A DNA stretch of 64,000 nucleotides. It comes from JAICMB01 sp963838885. GTDB lineage: Bacteria; Acidobacteriota; Terriglobia; Bryobacterales; Bryobacteraceae. The notes under the pieces are model-generated. The model saw nothing but the letters and a program-made list of their open reading frames with translations, ran no database searches and was not told the DNA's origin. Position 1 is the stretch's first letter. Every line of letters starts with the position of its first letter. Shown here piece after piece: positions 15,258 through 23,624 of this stretch. The position numbers were made by a program, and so were the translations under genes. The stretch is from positions 1 through 64,000 of the forward strand of contig CAWITB010000031.1 in NCBI GenBank assembly GCA_963838885.1, in the 5' to 3' direction.

Positions 15258-17618
15258 GTGTCCACGGACGACCTTCCACCAGCTCTACTGGACGACCTCT
15301 TCCTTTACAATTATGAGCGCTGGGGTGGTCGCTACAATCCGATTATCCCGGTGTCGGGCGGTGTCATCAGCGAGTCCTATTGGGGACTCCTACATTTCGC
15401 TGATCCAGATGTTGTTTACTCTTACGCCGCTCTGTCCATCGATTTGATCCAGCGCATTGAACGGAGCATTCATCCCTGGTCAATCCGAATGCACCGCGAG
15501 ATACCCGGTCAGCAGCGCCGTAATTTCAACCCCTCGCTGGGAATGGATCAAGTCGATACGTACCCGATCTGGCAAATCCTTCTTAAGCAAGAGAGATTTG
15601 GGCAAAGGCCCAAGCTCCTCACTTGTGCGGCCGACTGGACACAACCTGCCCGTCGGCCCGTCCTCAGACATTTCGGGCTAATTCCCGAAAATCTTGCACG
15701 CAAGCCTTATCCCGAAACTCAGGAACGAATCTCGATTCAAAACGACTGGACCGAGACAACCGTGTTTGAGCACCTTGGCATTCACCAACCGGTAATTTTC
15801 CCAAACGCGGCCTCGGCAGTAATGACACCGTTTCCTGAAGCTGTAAACCATCATCATCACGAGTACTGTTTGATAATCGGGGACGACCCCCAAGCATGGC
15901 TCTACTTCTGGAACCGCGCCTTTTTACTCGGCGATTATCGACGGACAGCTTGGCACTCGCTCTGCACTCCGATGGACAAGATTGGAGCGCCCCCCTACCT
16001 CAAGGCGGTTCGAAAGTTTTTGCAGACCCAGGCGTTTCGCTCAGGAAATCATCCAGCATTCGTTGACATCGTTAGCTTTACAGCGAACCAGCAGGAAATC
16101 GAAGCTGCAGGGGACAGCCTTGTCGGCAGTTTGGATTTTTTACCACGAACTGCTGTGATGCAGCCGAACGAATTTCCCCCAATCACCCGCGACCACGATC
16201 CCTATCCAGAATTCAGATGGCCCGGAATCGTGTTCGGTCCAGATCGCACGACACGACAGCAAGCCTCTGGCACCAAGTCCTTGCTTCGAATACCAAACTC
16301 GGAGGTGTCCTTAGAGCGGGGCGCGTGGGTCATGGAGCTTCGTGTTGAGCATGCTCCGCTCCACAAGTTCTACAGCAATGAGGCCCTCTGGTACAAATTG
16401 CCTCGACATCGAAAACTGGCGGAACTTTTCCTGACAGGGCGAGAGACCCGGATAAGTGCAGATTATTCCATCTGCGCCCAGATGGGCCAGGAGGGTTCGT
16501 TCGAACTCAATATTCCGGACGATTCGGGTGTGCTTCGCGCAGCTCTCGGGGTCCGCAAGCAAACGCATTACACCGAAACCCTTGCAGTTGAATACGAGCA
16601 ACCCACATACAAGCGCATCCAGCCTTCCGACAAGGGCAGATATAGCAGCGGTGTACTCTCGCTCTTGGGTGGGCTGGGCTCCGCCGGAAGCTTTTTTGAG
16701 AACAGTTACTGGCGAAACGTTGCGGAACTGCTTGCAAGACGAGGGAGTACCAACGAGGACAGCGTTCTGCAACGAATCAAGAACAAGATCTCGAAAAACG
16801 CTGCAACCATGGCGGAACAGTTGGGAAATCATCGCGAAGAGGGAATCAACTGGCTATCGAGATATGTCCTGCACACTGCCCGCGAGCAGCATATGCTCGA
16901 CGAGGATATATCGTTCCGTAGGTTGGATGAACTGCTCCAGGAGCAGCGCGAGCGCTTCATAGCGAGCCACCCAGAATCCCAAATGGACCCACCCGAATCC
17001 GCTACATACAACTTGCTGCGAAGACTGCAAGGCCTTGTAGAAGACCGCATCTTCTTACAGGGGGTTAGGTTGTCGTGCCAAAACTGCGGTACGACATATT
17101 GGGAAGAGGTAGGCAGTGTGCAGCGAACCAATACATGCCCTGGGTGTGGTGTGCAAGTGCCCCTGCGAGCCGAGGCGAGTTGGCACTACCGACTTAATAG
17201 TCTCATAAGGAACTCGGTCGCATTTCATGGGCTGATTCCGGTGATTCTGACCCTTCATAGGCTCAGATCCCTGGCGCGCATATCATTCCTTTACATGCCG
17301 GGTTTGGCCTTCTACGGACACGACGACGACGTGAGACCCGCCGCCGAAGTTGATATCGTCTGTGTGATGGATGCTCAACTGGTCGTGGGAGAAGTAAAGA
17401 CATCCACCGATGAATTTACCTGTGCCGAACTGAAGAAGCTAGCAACCCTCGCACAAGCCTTGCGCGCGGATGTCGCTGTTATAGGGGCTTACCTTGATCG
17501 CAACGATCAAATGCGCGCTAAGAAAGCCGAGCTTGAAAATATGCTTCGCGGAACATCCATCATAACTTTGGACGTCGTCCCGCATGCTTATGTTTTTGAT
17601 TACCGGCCGCACGCGTAG
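15258..17618 (+). CDS. Large zinc-ribbon/PD-(D/E)xK nuclease-like protein, candidate defence gene
   Basis: This 786-aa cytosolic protein belongs to no family I can name. Residues 1-590 form a large alpha/beta region (LFLYNYERWGGRYNPIIPV, HFADPDVVYSYAALSIDLIQ near the N-terminus). A four-Cys zinc ribbon follows: CQNC at 607-610 and CPGC at 627-630. The C-terminal 100 residues fit a PD-(D/E)xK nuclease core: AEVDIVCVMD with Asp699, then QLVVGEVKTS with Glu712 and Lys714, then a helix-rich end. A Cys4 ribbon next to this nuclease fold suggests a sensor plus DNA-cleaving effector. GTG 15258 has no good ribosome site; the open frame continues upstream (RRVAFLVSTDD) and ATG 15214 in another frame may be the original start. 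Lower GC than its neighbours and flanking IS elements suggest acquisition. Confidence 0.6.
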   Translation: MSTDDLPPALLDDLFLYNYERWGGRYNPIIPVSGGVISESYWGLLHFADPDVVYSYAALSIDLIQRIERSIHPWSIRMHREIPGQQRRNFNPSLGMDQVDTYPIWQILLKQERFGQRPKLLTCAADWTQPARRPVLRHFGLIPENLARKPYPETQERISIQNDWTETTVFEHLGIHQPVIFPNAASAVMTPFPEAVNHHHHEYCLIIGDDPQAWLYFWNRAFLLGDYRRTAWHSLCTPMDKIGAPPYLKAVRKFLQTQAFRSGNHPAFVDIVSFTANQQEIEAAGDSLVGSLDFLPRTAVMQPNEFPPITRDHDPYPEFRWPGIVFGPDRTTRQQASGTKSLLRIPNSEVSLERGAWVMELRVEHAPLHKFYSNEALWYKLPRHRKLAELFLTGRETRISADYSICAQMGQEGSFELNIPDDSGVLRAALGVRKQTHYTETLAVEYEQPTYKRIQPSDKGRYSSGVLSLLGGLGSAGSFFENSYWRNVAELLARRGSTNEDSVLQRIKNKISKNAATMAEQLGNHREEGINWLSRYVLHTAREQHMLDEDISFRRLDELLQEQRERFIASHPESQMDPPESATYNLLRRLQGLVEDRIFLQGVRLSCQNCGTTYWEEVGSVQRTNTCPGCGVQVPLRAEASWHYRLNSLIRNSVAFHGLIPVILTLHRLRSLARISFLYMPGLAFYGHDDDVRPAAEVDIVCVMDAQLVVGEVKTSTDEFTCAELKKLATLAQALRADVAVIGAYLDRNDQMRAKKAELENMLRGTSIITLDVVPHAYVFDYRPHA

Positions 17619-17629
17619 GGAACGGGGAG

Positions 17630-17843
17630 TGTGGAGGATGACGAGCCGGAGGTCCTGGCTTATCCAGGGATCATCCTGAAGACGGTTCCGAATCTCCTCC
17701 GTCGCCCGCACGAAAAACCGGCAGAACGTCAGATGTATCTTCCAGGGCCCGCACAGCACGGTGAAGCCTTCCTTCAGAAAGACCGTTCATGAAAGCGACG
17801 TGAGCATCGGGTTGCTCCGCCAAGCTGACGGAAGGATCCCAGG
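17630..17843 (-). pseudogene. Unidentified gene interrupted by IS21, 3' part
   Basis: Removing the IS21 element and one CCAGG copy joins this segment to 20426-20690. The minus strand then reads PWDPSVSLAEQPDAHVAFMNG, followed after a frame change by GPWKIHLTFCRFFVRATEEI and DPWISQDLRLVILHTP. This looks like real but frame-damaged protein. No family is recognised. Confidence 0.4.
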
Positions 17844-17928
17844 TGAGTTCGATACTCTAATTTGGCCCACTTTGATATTTTAATTTGGCCCACCTGGACA
17901 GCCCCGAATGGCAACATTTCGGGATGGA

Positions 17929-17935
17929 CAGGAGG
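17929..17935 (+). promoter_or_regulatory. Ribosome binding site selecting the istA start
   Basis: ACAGGAGG-type sequence sits 6 bases before GTG 17942. Upstream in-frame starts at 17885 (TTG) and 17924 (ATG) have no such site. Confidence 0.6.
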
Positions 17936-17941
17936 CGCAAA

Positions 17942-19462
17942 GTGGAACTATTCGAAGAGATGCGGCGCGGGTATGCGGCCGGAGAGACGGTCAAAGGACT
18001 TGCCCAGAAGCATGGGGTGCATCGACGGATGGTGCGCCAGGCAATCGCGAATGCGATCCCGCCAGAGCGAAGGAAGCACGAACGGAAGCAGCCGAAGATC
18101 GGTCCATTGAAAGACGCAATCGAGCGGATGCTGGAGGCGGATCGGCAGGTGCCGCGGAAGCAGCGGCACACGGCGCATCGTATCTGGACGCGGTTGCGCG
18201 AGGAGCACGCGGAACTGCCGATCGCCGAGGTCACGGTGCGGCAGTACGTGCGGAAACGGAAGCTGGAACTCGGGGGCCGGGTGGCGTTCGTGCCGCAGAC
18301 CTACGAGTGGGGCCAAGAGGCTCAGGTCGACTGGTTCGAAGCCGTGGCGAAACTGGAGGGTGAACCCCGGAAGCTTCAGTTCTTCGCGATGCGCAGCATG
18401 GCGTCGGGAGATGCGTTTCACCGGGCGTACACGCATGCCACGCAGCAAGCGCTGTTAGAGGCGCACGAGTTGGCATTCGCCTATTTCGGCGGCGTGTTCC
18501 GGACGCTGCGATACGACAACATGGGGTCGCTGGTTAAGAAGATCTTGCGCGGGCGGCAACGCATCGAAACCGACCGGGTCATCGCGTTCCGTTCGCACTG
18601 GGGATATCAAAGCGAGTATTGCAACCCGGCGAAAGGGAACGAAAAGGGAGGCGTGGAGGGCGAGTTGGGCTGGTATCGGCGCAACTGTTTGACTCCGGTG
18701 CCGGAAGCCGAGAACTTGGCGGCGCTGAACGAGCATTTACTGAGCGTATGCGTGGCGAACCGCAAGCGGACGATTCACGGGAAAAAGATGACGGTTGAGG
18801 AGGCCAGCGAGCAGGAGCGGCGCTCTCTGTTGCCGCTGGCCCAGGAGGGGTTTCCATATGAAGAGGTGATCTATCCGCTGATCGTGGACGGGCATGGGCG
18901 CGTGAAGGTGAAAACCAACTGGTACTCGGCGCCCTTGTCTCCGGGATGGCGCGCAGCCGCGGTGGTGGGACCGTCAGAGATCGAGATCAGATACGACAAC
19001 CGATGCGCGGCCCGGCACCCGCGCTGCTACGGGCGCGGTCATCAGATCCTGAACCTGGAACATTACCTGGACGTGTTGGAAAAGAAGCCGGGCGCGATGG
19101 CAGGATCGACGCCGCTGCAGCAATGGCGTCAGGGCGGCCGCTGGCCGGAGTGTCTGGATCGGATCTGGGGGCAGTTGGAACAGCGTCTCGGCAAGAGCGG
19201 CGGGACGCGAGAGATGATTACGCTGGTGCGGGCCGGAAGCGTATCGGGATGGGGGCGGCTGATAGCGGCCGTGGAAGAGGCCTTACGGTTGGGTGTGACG
19301 GATGCCGCCGCTGTGCTGCACATCCTAAATATGCCGGATCCAGAAGAACGACGCTGTTATGCCATCGCCCTGGCAGAGGAACTGGCGGAGTTCGAGCGTC
19401 CGATGCCGGTGATGGATGAATACGATCTGCTGCTGAAGGACACGCCGGGAGGCATCCAATGA
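17942..19462 (+). CDS. istA: IS21 transposase IstA
   Basis: The protein is about 506 aa from GTG 17942 (up to 525 from an upstream TTG). It has an N-terminal helix-turn-helix (AAGETVKGLAQKHGVHRRMV), an rve integrase core with QEAQVDWFEA (first Asp), LRYDNMG (second Asp) and KGNEKGGVEGELGW (catalytic Glu), and the C-terminal Mu-transposase-like beta barrel (RVKVKTNWYSAPL). It catalyses strand cleavage and joining at the IS ends. The length is normal and no frame damage is seen. Its stop overlaps the istB start as ATGA, so the two are translationally coupled. Confidence 0.95.
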   Translation: MELFEEMRRGYAAGETVKGLAQKHGVHRRMVRQAIANAIPPERRKHERKQPKIGPLKDAIERMLEADRQVPRKQRHTAHRIWTRLREEHAELPIAEVTVRQYVRKRKLELGGRVAFVPQTYEWGQEAQVDWFEAVAKLEGEPRKLQFFAMRSMASGDAFHRAYTHATQQALLEAHELAFAYFGGVFRTLRYDNMGSLVKKILRGRQRIETDRVIAFRSHWGYQSEYCNPAKGNEKGGVEGELGWYRRNCLTPVPEAENLAALNEHLLSVCVANRKRTIHGKKMTVEEASEQERRSLLPLAQEGFPYEEVIYPLIVDGHGRVKVKTNWYSAPLSPGWRAAAVVGPSEIEIRYDNRCAARHPRCYGRGHQILNLEHYLDVLEKKPGAMAGSTPLQQWRQGGRWPECLDRIWGQLEQRLGKSGGTREMITLVRAGSVSGWGRLIAAVEEALRLGVTDAAAVLHILNMPDPEERRCYAIALAEELAEFERPMPVMDEYDLLLKDTPGGIQ

Positions 19463-20229
19463 AGCATCAGACGGAGAGCCTGGAACACGCCAGCGTACGG
19501 CAGTACTGTAAAGCGGTGCGCGTTCCCACCATCGGCGCCAACTTTCTTTGCCTGGCGGAACAGGCGGTGAAGGAGAACCATAGTCACATCCGCTATCTGG
19601 AAGCCTTGCTGGCGATTGAGTGCGAAGAGCGGGACCGCCACGCCATCAGCAACCGGATTCGCGACGCGCAGCTCCCTCGTATGAAGACGCTGGAGGAGTT
19701 CGATTTCACGCAGGCCCCGCAGATTTCGGCGGCGCGGATTCGGGAGTTGGCCGAAGGCGGATACGTGGAGCGCAGTGAACCAATCGTGCTGATCGGTGAA
19801 GCTGGCACAGGCAAGAGTCATCTGGCGACAGGGCTCTGCGTGGCGGCCTGCCGGCAGAAACGGCGGGTGCGATTCACGACGGCGGCAGCTCTGGTAAATG
19901 AGTTGGTGGAAGCCAAACAAAACAACCAGGTGCGCCGGCTGATGAACCGATGGCAGCGGTATCAACTGATCGCGCTCGATGAAGTGGGCTACGTGCCGCT
20001 GGCCGACATCGGTGCGGAGTTCCTGTTTCAGGTGATTGCGGATCGGGCAGAACGGGCGGCGATCATTGTAACGACCAACCTGCCGTTTTCCGAGTGGACG
20101 ACCGTGTTTCCGAACCCCAGACTCTGCAAAGCGCTGTTGGATCGAATCACGGATCGGGCGCACATCATCGAGACCGGGACGGAATCGTTTCGCTTCCGGC
20201 GCACGATGGAAAGGAGGAAGAAAACCTGA
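19459..20229 (+). CDS. istB: IS21 helper ATPase IstB
   Basis: This is a 256-aa DnaA/DnaC-like AAA+ ATPase. GEAGTGKSHLATG is Walker A (about residue 114) and LIALDEVGYVPL is Walker B (about 173). The sensor-1 region IIVTTNLPFSEW and the C-terminal arginine-rich helix follow. IstB assembles on target DNA and stimulates IstA. Its ATG overlaps the istA stop by 4 nt. The length is typical of the family. Confidence 0.95.
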   Translation: MKHQTESLEHASVRQYCKAVRVPTIGANFLCLAEQAVKENHSHIRYLEALLAIECEERDRHAISNRIRDAQLPRMKTLEEFDFTQAPQISAARIRELAEGGYVERSEPIVLIGEAGTGKSHLATGLCVAACRQKRRVRFTTAAALVNELVEAKQNNQVRRLMNRWQRYQLIALDEVGYVPLADIGAEFLFQVIADRAERAAIIVTTNLPFSEWTTVFPNPRLCKALLDRITDRAHIIETGTESFRFRRTMERRKKT

Positions 20230-20250
20230 ACATGGGTGGCGGGGGTCGCG

Positions 20251-20339
20251 CGGTTTGGCCGCCCCAACGTCCGTTAGGCCTAAACGGCGCCGCCCTCCGG
20301 GCGTCGCCAGGCTTCACTCCCGCCGGGGCGGCCAAACCG
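20251..20339 (+). other. Nested inverted-repeat structure at the IS21 3' end
   Basis: A perfect 15-bp inverted repeat (20251-20265 and 20325-20339, CGGTTTGGCCGCCCC and its complement) encloses about 59 nt that contain two further hairpins: CCGTT...AACGG around an AGGCCT core (20271-20288) and CGCCC-TCC-GGGCG (20291-20303). The predicted fold is a three-way junction. It lies 22 bp after istB and inside the right end of the element. It could act as a terminator, protect the mRNA 3' end or be a protein-binding site; no T-run follows. Confidence 0.6.
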
Positions 20340-20425
20340 AATACCGGCTAGATGAGGCAGAATATCAATATCCAGATGGGCCAAATTAGAGTATCGAAGT
20401 GGGCCATACCTGAATATCGAACTCA

Positions 20426-20690
20426 CCAGGGCGTCGCCCCGCGCGCGGATGGCGGCGAACAGCTTCATAGCCTTCATCGTACGCCTCGGTTTCCGGCCGA
20501 GAACGCACCAACTGGCCAACGCGGCGAAGGCGGTCGAAAGCAGGGGCCTAATAAAGTGCTGGGCCTGCGCCTCTGGCAGGATCACGATCCCCTTGCTTTC
20601 CCATATGGGAAAGGTATCCTGGGATTACCTGGACGCGTCGCAGTTCCGCGTCCTCAAGCGCGTTTAACGGTCCTGCTGCCGTGTACGCCC
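20426..20690 (-). pseudogene. Unidentified gene interrupted by IS21, 5' part
   Basis: The minus strand encodes MILPEAQAQHFIRPLLSTAF, then LASWCVLGRKPRRTMKAMKL and AIRARGDAL up to the IS boundary at CCAGG, and continues at 17843. The frame changes at or near the junction and the product is not recognised. It lies just beyond the 3' end of the lipoprotein gene. Confidence 0.4.
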
Positions 20691-20697
20691 TGGCAGT

Positions 20698-22269
20698 TCA
20701 GTGTCTGCGTCCGAACGAACGTCCCGGAGCGCGCATGCCGCCCGGGGACCCAAACCTGCGGCTCGGCGGCATGTGACTCGCGCCGGAGCCGAATCTTCTC
20801 CCCGATGGAGAGCCGCCTGAAGCGCCCGATCCGAAGCGATGGCCGCCCGGCTCGTTCGCGCCCACGCGCGGCTCCGAAAAACCGGGGCGCGCGGCAGCCG
20901 GGCTGCCCTGGCGCGAAGCATACGTCGATCCCTTAAACCCGCCCGACTGCACGTAATGGCTGTTCGCGTAACGCTTCTCCGTGAACGTGCCGTGGCTTCC
21001 GTAAACCGGCGGCGCGCTTGGCGACGTCTGGCCATAGAATGTCCGGCCTCCGCGCGCGTATGTATGATACGTGTTGTACTCATCCATCAACACGGGCCGG
21101 TAATTATGCGCCCATAGCATGTCGCGCATGATGAAGTACGCCGGCAGCCAGGTCCACACGCTGTGGCCGAACGAATCGTGACTCCAATATCCGTATTGGT
21201 TCGACCCCTGCGAAGGCGGCGCAATATAGGCGAACCCGGCGGGTTGCGGAACGGTCTGCGCCTCGGAATCAAATTTGCCCGCGTCTTTATGGGCGAGCGT
21301 CATCCCCAAGTCGTTCTCAACCGCGCGGAACTGCGGCTGCGAAACGTCCACCCATTTTTCGTCGCTTGTAGTCTCGCCCTTGGTGGCGGAAGCGTCGTCA
21401 AAATGTGTTCGAACAGTCTTGACCCGCTCGCGATATTCCTGCCCGGGGCCCTCATGCGCGACATCGAGGTCGGTCAGAATCTTGTCCCAGGAGTTATAAA
21501 GCTGGCCGCATTCGTCGCGCAGCTCGCCGGCTTCACGGGGAAGCGCCACCGCATCGCGCGACAAAGCATCGTCGGTCTCAATCAGCGTCGCGACCTCCGC
21601 CCCGCCGGCTTTCCCGTCGAGCGCGTCCTTCCTCGCCGCATCCGTATCGGCCCATTCTTTACCGGCCTTTTCCGGAATCGCCTTTAGCGCCGCGAGGCGT
21701 CTTTCCAGATCCGTTTTCCTCGTGGGCCAGTCCCGTTCGGTCTTGGCAACCGCCTTCTCCGTGGAAGTTAAATCGACCGCGCGAACCGCGTCGTATTCGC
21801 GCTTCATGTTTTCGACCGATGAGGGGAGATTGCGCCGGAAGGCGAGCCATTTTTCGGCGGCACGCTCCACGTCTTCCGCATCGCGCAACGCCGACTCGCG
21901 CAGGCTGCGTTCCCCCGACAGCAGCCATTCAACGCGTCCCGCCGCCTCGGCGCGGTCCTGGCGAGCAAGGCGCTCCAATTCCCGATCGTCGCTCTTGGCC
22001 GCTTCCAACTTCTCGCGATCCGAGCGCAGACGCGCGGGCCAGTCCGATGCTACCGGCGTCCCTTGAAATAAATCGGGGGCTTGCGCGAAATCGTTGCGAA
22101 CCGTCTTGCCCGAGCGATCAAGCTGTCTCTCGGCCGACTGGATCTTATCGCGCTCCGAACGGATCTGGTCCCGCGCGGAGCGAGGCAGGCGGGCATGGCA
22201 GCCGCCCAGCGCCATAGCGCCGGCTAGACAACCGAGCGCCGCCGCGTAGCGCCACCTTGCCATGATCAT
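20698..22269 (-). CDS. Gly/Arg-rich coiled-coil lipoprotein of the PspA operon
   Basis: This is a 523-aa predicted lipoprotein. The signal RYAAALGCLAGAMALGGC carries the lipobox LGGC (Cys about residue 24). Residues 30-300 are strongly helical and charged (RSERDKIQSAERQLDR, DREKLEAAKSDDRELERLAR), fitting a periplasmic coiled coil. A short globular part, PSQGSNQYGYWSHDSFGHSV, precedes a tail of RFGSGASG-type repeats. It is encoded last in the PspA operon: its ATG 22269 overlaps the TGA of the DUF4178 gene (ATG 22263 is an alternative). Such lipoproteins are poorly characterised; a role at the envelope with PspA is inferred from context. Its 3' part is duplicated at 13538-14695. Confidence 0.75.
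   Translation of the reverse strand: MIMARWRYAAALGCLAGAMALGGCHARLPRSARDQIRSERDKIQSAERQLDRSGKTVRNDFAQAPDLFQGTPVASDWPARLRSDREKLEAAKSDDRELERLARQDRAEAAGRVEWLLSGERSLRESALRDAEDVERAAEKWLAFRRNLPSSVENMKREYDAVRAVDLTSTEKAVAKTERDWPTRKTDLERRLAALKAIPEKAGKEWADTDAARKDALDGKAGGAEVATLIETDDALSRDAVALPREAGELRDECGQLYNSWDKILTDLDVAHEGPGQEYRERVKTVRTHFDDASATKGETTSDEKWVDVSQPQFRAVENDLGMTLAHKDAGKFDSEAQTVPQPAGFAYIAPPSQGSNQYGYWSHDSFGHSVWTWLPAYFIMRDMLWAHNYRPVLMDEYNTYHTYARGGRTFYGQTSPSAPPVYGSHGTFTEKRYANSHYVQSGGFKGSTYASRQGSPAAARPGFSEPRVGANEPGGHRFGSGASGGSPSGRRFGSGASHMPPSRRFGSPGGMRAPGRSFGRRH
20703..21859 (-). repeat. 1.16-kb direct repeat, copy B
   Basis: This is the source copy of the repeat at 13538-14695. It lies inside the intact lipoprotein gene, in the same orientation and 7.2 kb away. 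Confidence 0.9.
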
Positions 22270-22832
22270 GTCCCCCGAAAAACAGTTACGGTGTCGGGCT
22301 CCACCGTGTTCCAAATCGATGCCGTGAAGGGCTCGTCTTCGAACTTACGCACGCTGAGATACCGCTTGCCGTCCTGTTCTTGGAATATCCAGCCGTAGAA
22401 GCCGCGGCCGGTCGAGCCGCCGGCCGTAAACAGACCCATTTCGCGGCTTTCGCGATACATCCAGAACTTGCCGTCGTAATCGAAGAAATCCGCCGGATTC
22501 TGGCGTTCGTCCATCTGCCCCAGGTCGTCCTCGCTCAGACCCAGTTCGTCCAGCGTGAACCTGCGGCCGTCGAAATTCCCGAACACCTCTACCGTGACGT
22601 CATTGTGGACCTGCAGAAATACCCGGCGGTCTCTCCATGTCCCGCTCAATTCATGCCACTGCCGTGAACCGGCTTCGTACTGATCGTCGCGGTCGACCGT
22701 AAAATCGATGTCACTGAAATCCTCCGCCGCGCCCGAGACCGAGAGCGTATCGCCCAGGCGCGCGTCCGTCACCTTGAGATGGGCAAGATCCTCCTGCGGG
22801 CCCGTGTTCGCGGGCTTGCGATGGAAAAACAT
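22266..22832 (-). CDS. DUF4178-domain protein
   Basis: The 188-aa soluble protein has the DUF4178 pattern: ARLGDTLSVSGAAEDFSDID, the W-bearing strand RQWHELSGTWRDRRVFLQVH, and the C-terminal FDYDGKFWMYRESREMG with FYGWIFQEQDGKRYLSVRKF. DUF4178 domains recur beside PspA homologues in Psp-type envelope stress operons, where they are thought to act as partners of the PspA scaffold. It lies 3 bp downstream of the pspA-like gene and overlaps the lipoprotein start by 4 nt. No signal peptide or membrane helix is seen, so it should act in the cytosol. Confidence 0.75.
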   Translation of the reverse strand: MFFHRKPANTGPQEDLAHLKVTDARLGDTLSVSGAAEDFSDIDFTVDRDDQYEAGSRQWHELSGTWRDRRVFLQVHNDVTVEVFGNFDGRRFTLDELGLSEDDLGQMDERQNPADFFDYDGKFWMYRESREMGLFTAGGSTGRGFYGWIFQEQDGKRYLSVRKFEDEPFTASIWNTVEPDTVTVFRGT

Positions 22833-22835
22833 GCG

Positions 22836-23597
22836 CTAGGCGCCGGAGCTGGCGGGAGGCATTTCGCTGCTCCGTCCGGCCGGAAGCTCCTTGGTGATCT
22901 GAACTCGCGGGAGCGCGCGCTCACGCTTCAACGCTTCGAGCTCGGCATCGACGGAATGACCCTGAAGCTGCGCGAACTCCGCGTCCAGACCGGCATCCTT
23001 GCCTGTGGCCGCGAGCTGATCGAAAGCCTTGGCGGTCGCTTCTTCCTTGGCAACCGACTCCTCGAAACGGGAAAGCTGCGCGAAGGCATTGTCCGCCTTC
23101 CCCACGCCCGCCAGCGCCTCGGAGACCTTGCGTTGCGCCATGGCGGCATTCTTGCGCGCCACCAGCGTTGTCGCGGTACGCTCGCCCTCGTCGATCTTGC
23201 GCTTCAACTCGCCGACTTGGGATTTCAGCGACTCACTTGCGTTCCGCGCCTGCTCGACGGCGGTCTGCAGCGAAGCCATCTGCTTGTCGCACTCGGATTT
23301 GCGCGCCAGCGCCTTCTTCGCCAAATCTTCGTTGCCGGCGTCGAGCGCCAAACCGGCGCGATCCTTCCATTCCTGCGATTGCTTGACGTATTTCTGATAC
23401 TCCGCGTCGAGCCGGTTATAGTTGCTCATGGCCATGGCGGAGGAGCGGACCACATTATTCAGCTCCGTCTTCATGTCCTCTACCGTCTGCCGCACCGTGG
23501 ACTCGAAGGTGGCGTCTTCCAGCACCGAGACGCCCTGGTTTACCTGACCGCGCGCCACGCGGCCCGTCCGATTGAAAATGTCTGAAAAGAATCCCAT
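22836..23597 (-). CDS. pspA: PspA/IM30 family membrane-stress protein
   Basis: This 253-aa protein begins MGFFSDIFNRTGRVARGQV, an amphipathic N-terminal helix that in PspA/Vipp1 binds stressed membranes. The rest is long coiled-coil helices (YNRLDAEYQKYVKQSQEWKD, KALARKSECDKQMASLQTAV, LKRKIDEGERTATTLVARKN) as in PspA, about 30 kDa. The final 25 residues are Pro/Ser-rich and less conserved. In the cell it would form ESCRT-III-like assemblies on the inner membrane. It follows the 144-aa gene by 27 bp and precedes DUF4178 by 3 bp. No PspF-type regulator is encoded next to it. The arrangement is closer to the yjfIJ-type PspA operon of Escherichia coli than to pspABC. Confidence 0.88.
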   Translation of the reverse strand: MGFFSDIFNRTGRVARGQVNQGVSVLEDATFESTVRQTVEDMKTELNNVVRSSAMAMSNYNRLDAEYQKYVKQSQEWKDRAGLALDAGNEDLAKKALARKSECDKQMASLQTAVEQARNASESLKSQVGELKRKIDEGERTATTLVARKNAAMAQRKVSEALAGVGKADNAFAQLSRFEESVAKEEATAKAFDQLAATGKDAGLDAEFAQLQGHSVDAELEALKRERALPRVQITKELPAGRSSEMPPASSGA

Positions 23598-23624
23598 TGC
23601 CTTCCCCTTCTATTTTGCCAGCCT

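Larger units (their letters stand above)
17844..20425 (+). mobile_element. Complete IS21-family insertion sequence
   Basis: The element begins TGAGTTCGATA and ends TATCGAACTCA, giving the 5'-TG...CA-3' termini of IS21. It is flanked by a perfect 5-bp target duplication CCAGG (17839-17843 and 20426-20430). Subterminal multiple repeats carrying TTTGGCCCAC occur twice on the left (about 17861 and 17884) and as inverted copies on the right (about 20377-20405), as is usual for IstA binding sites. It encodes istA and istB in overlapping frames and is 2582 bp long. Intact genes and an exact duplication suggest a recent insertion. Confidence 0.95.
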
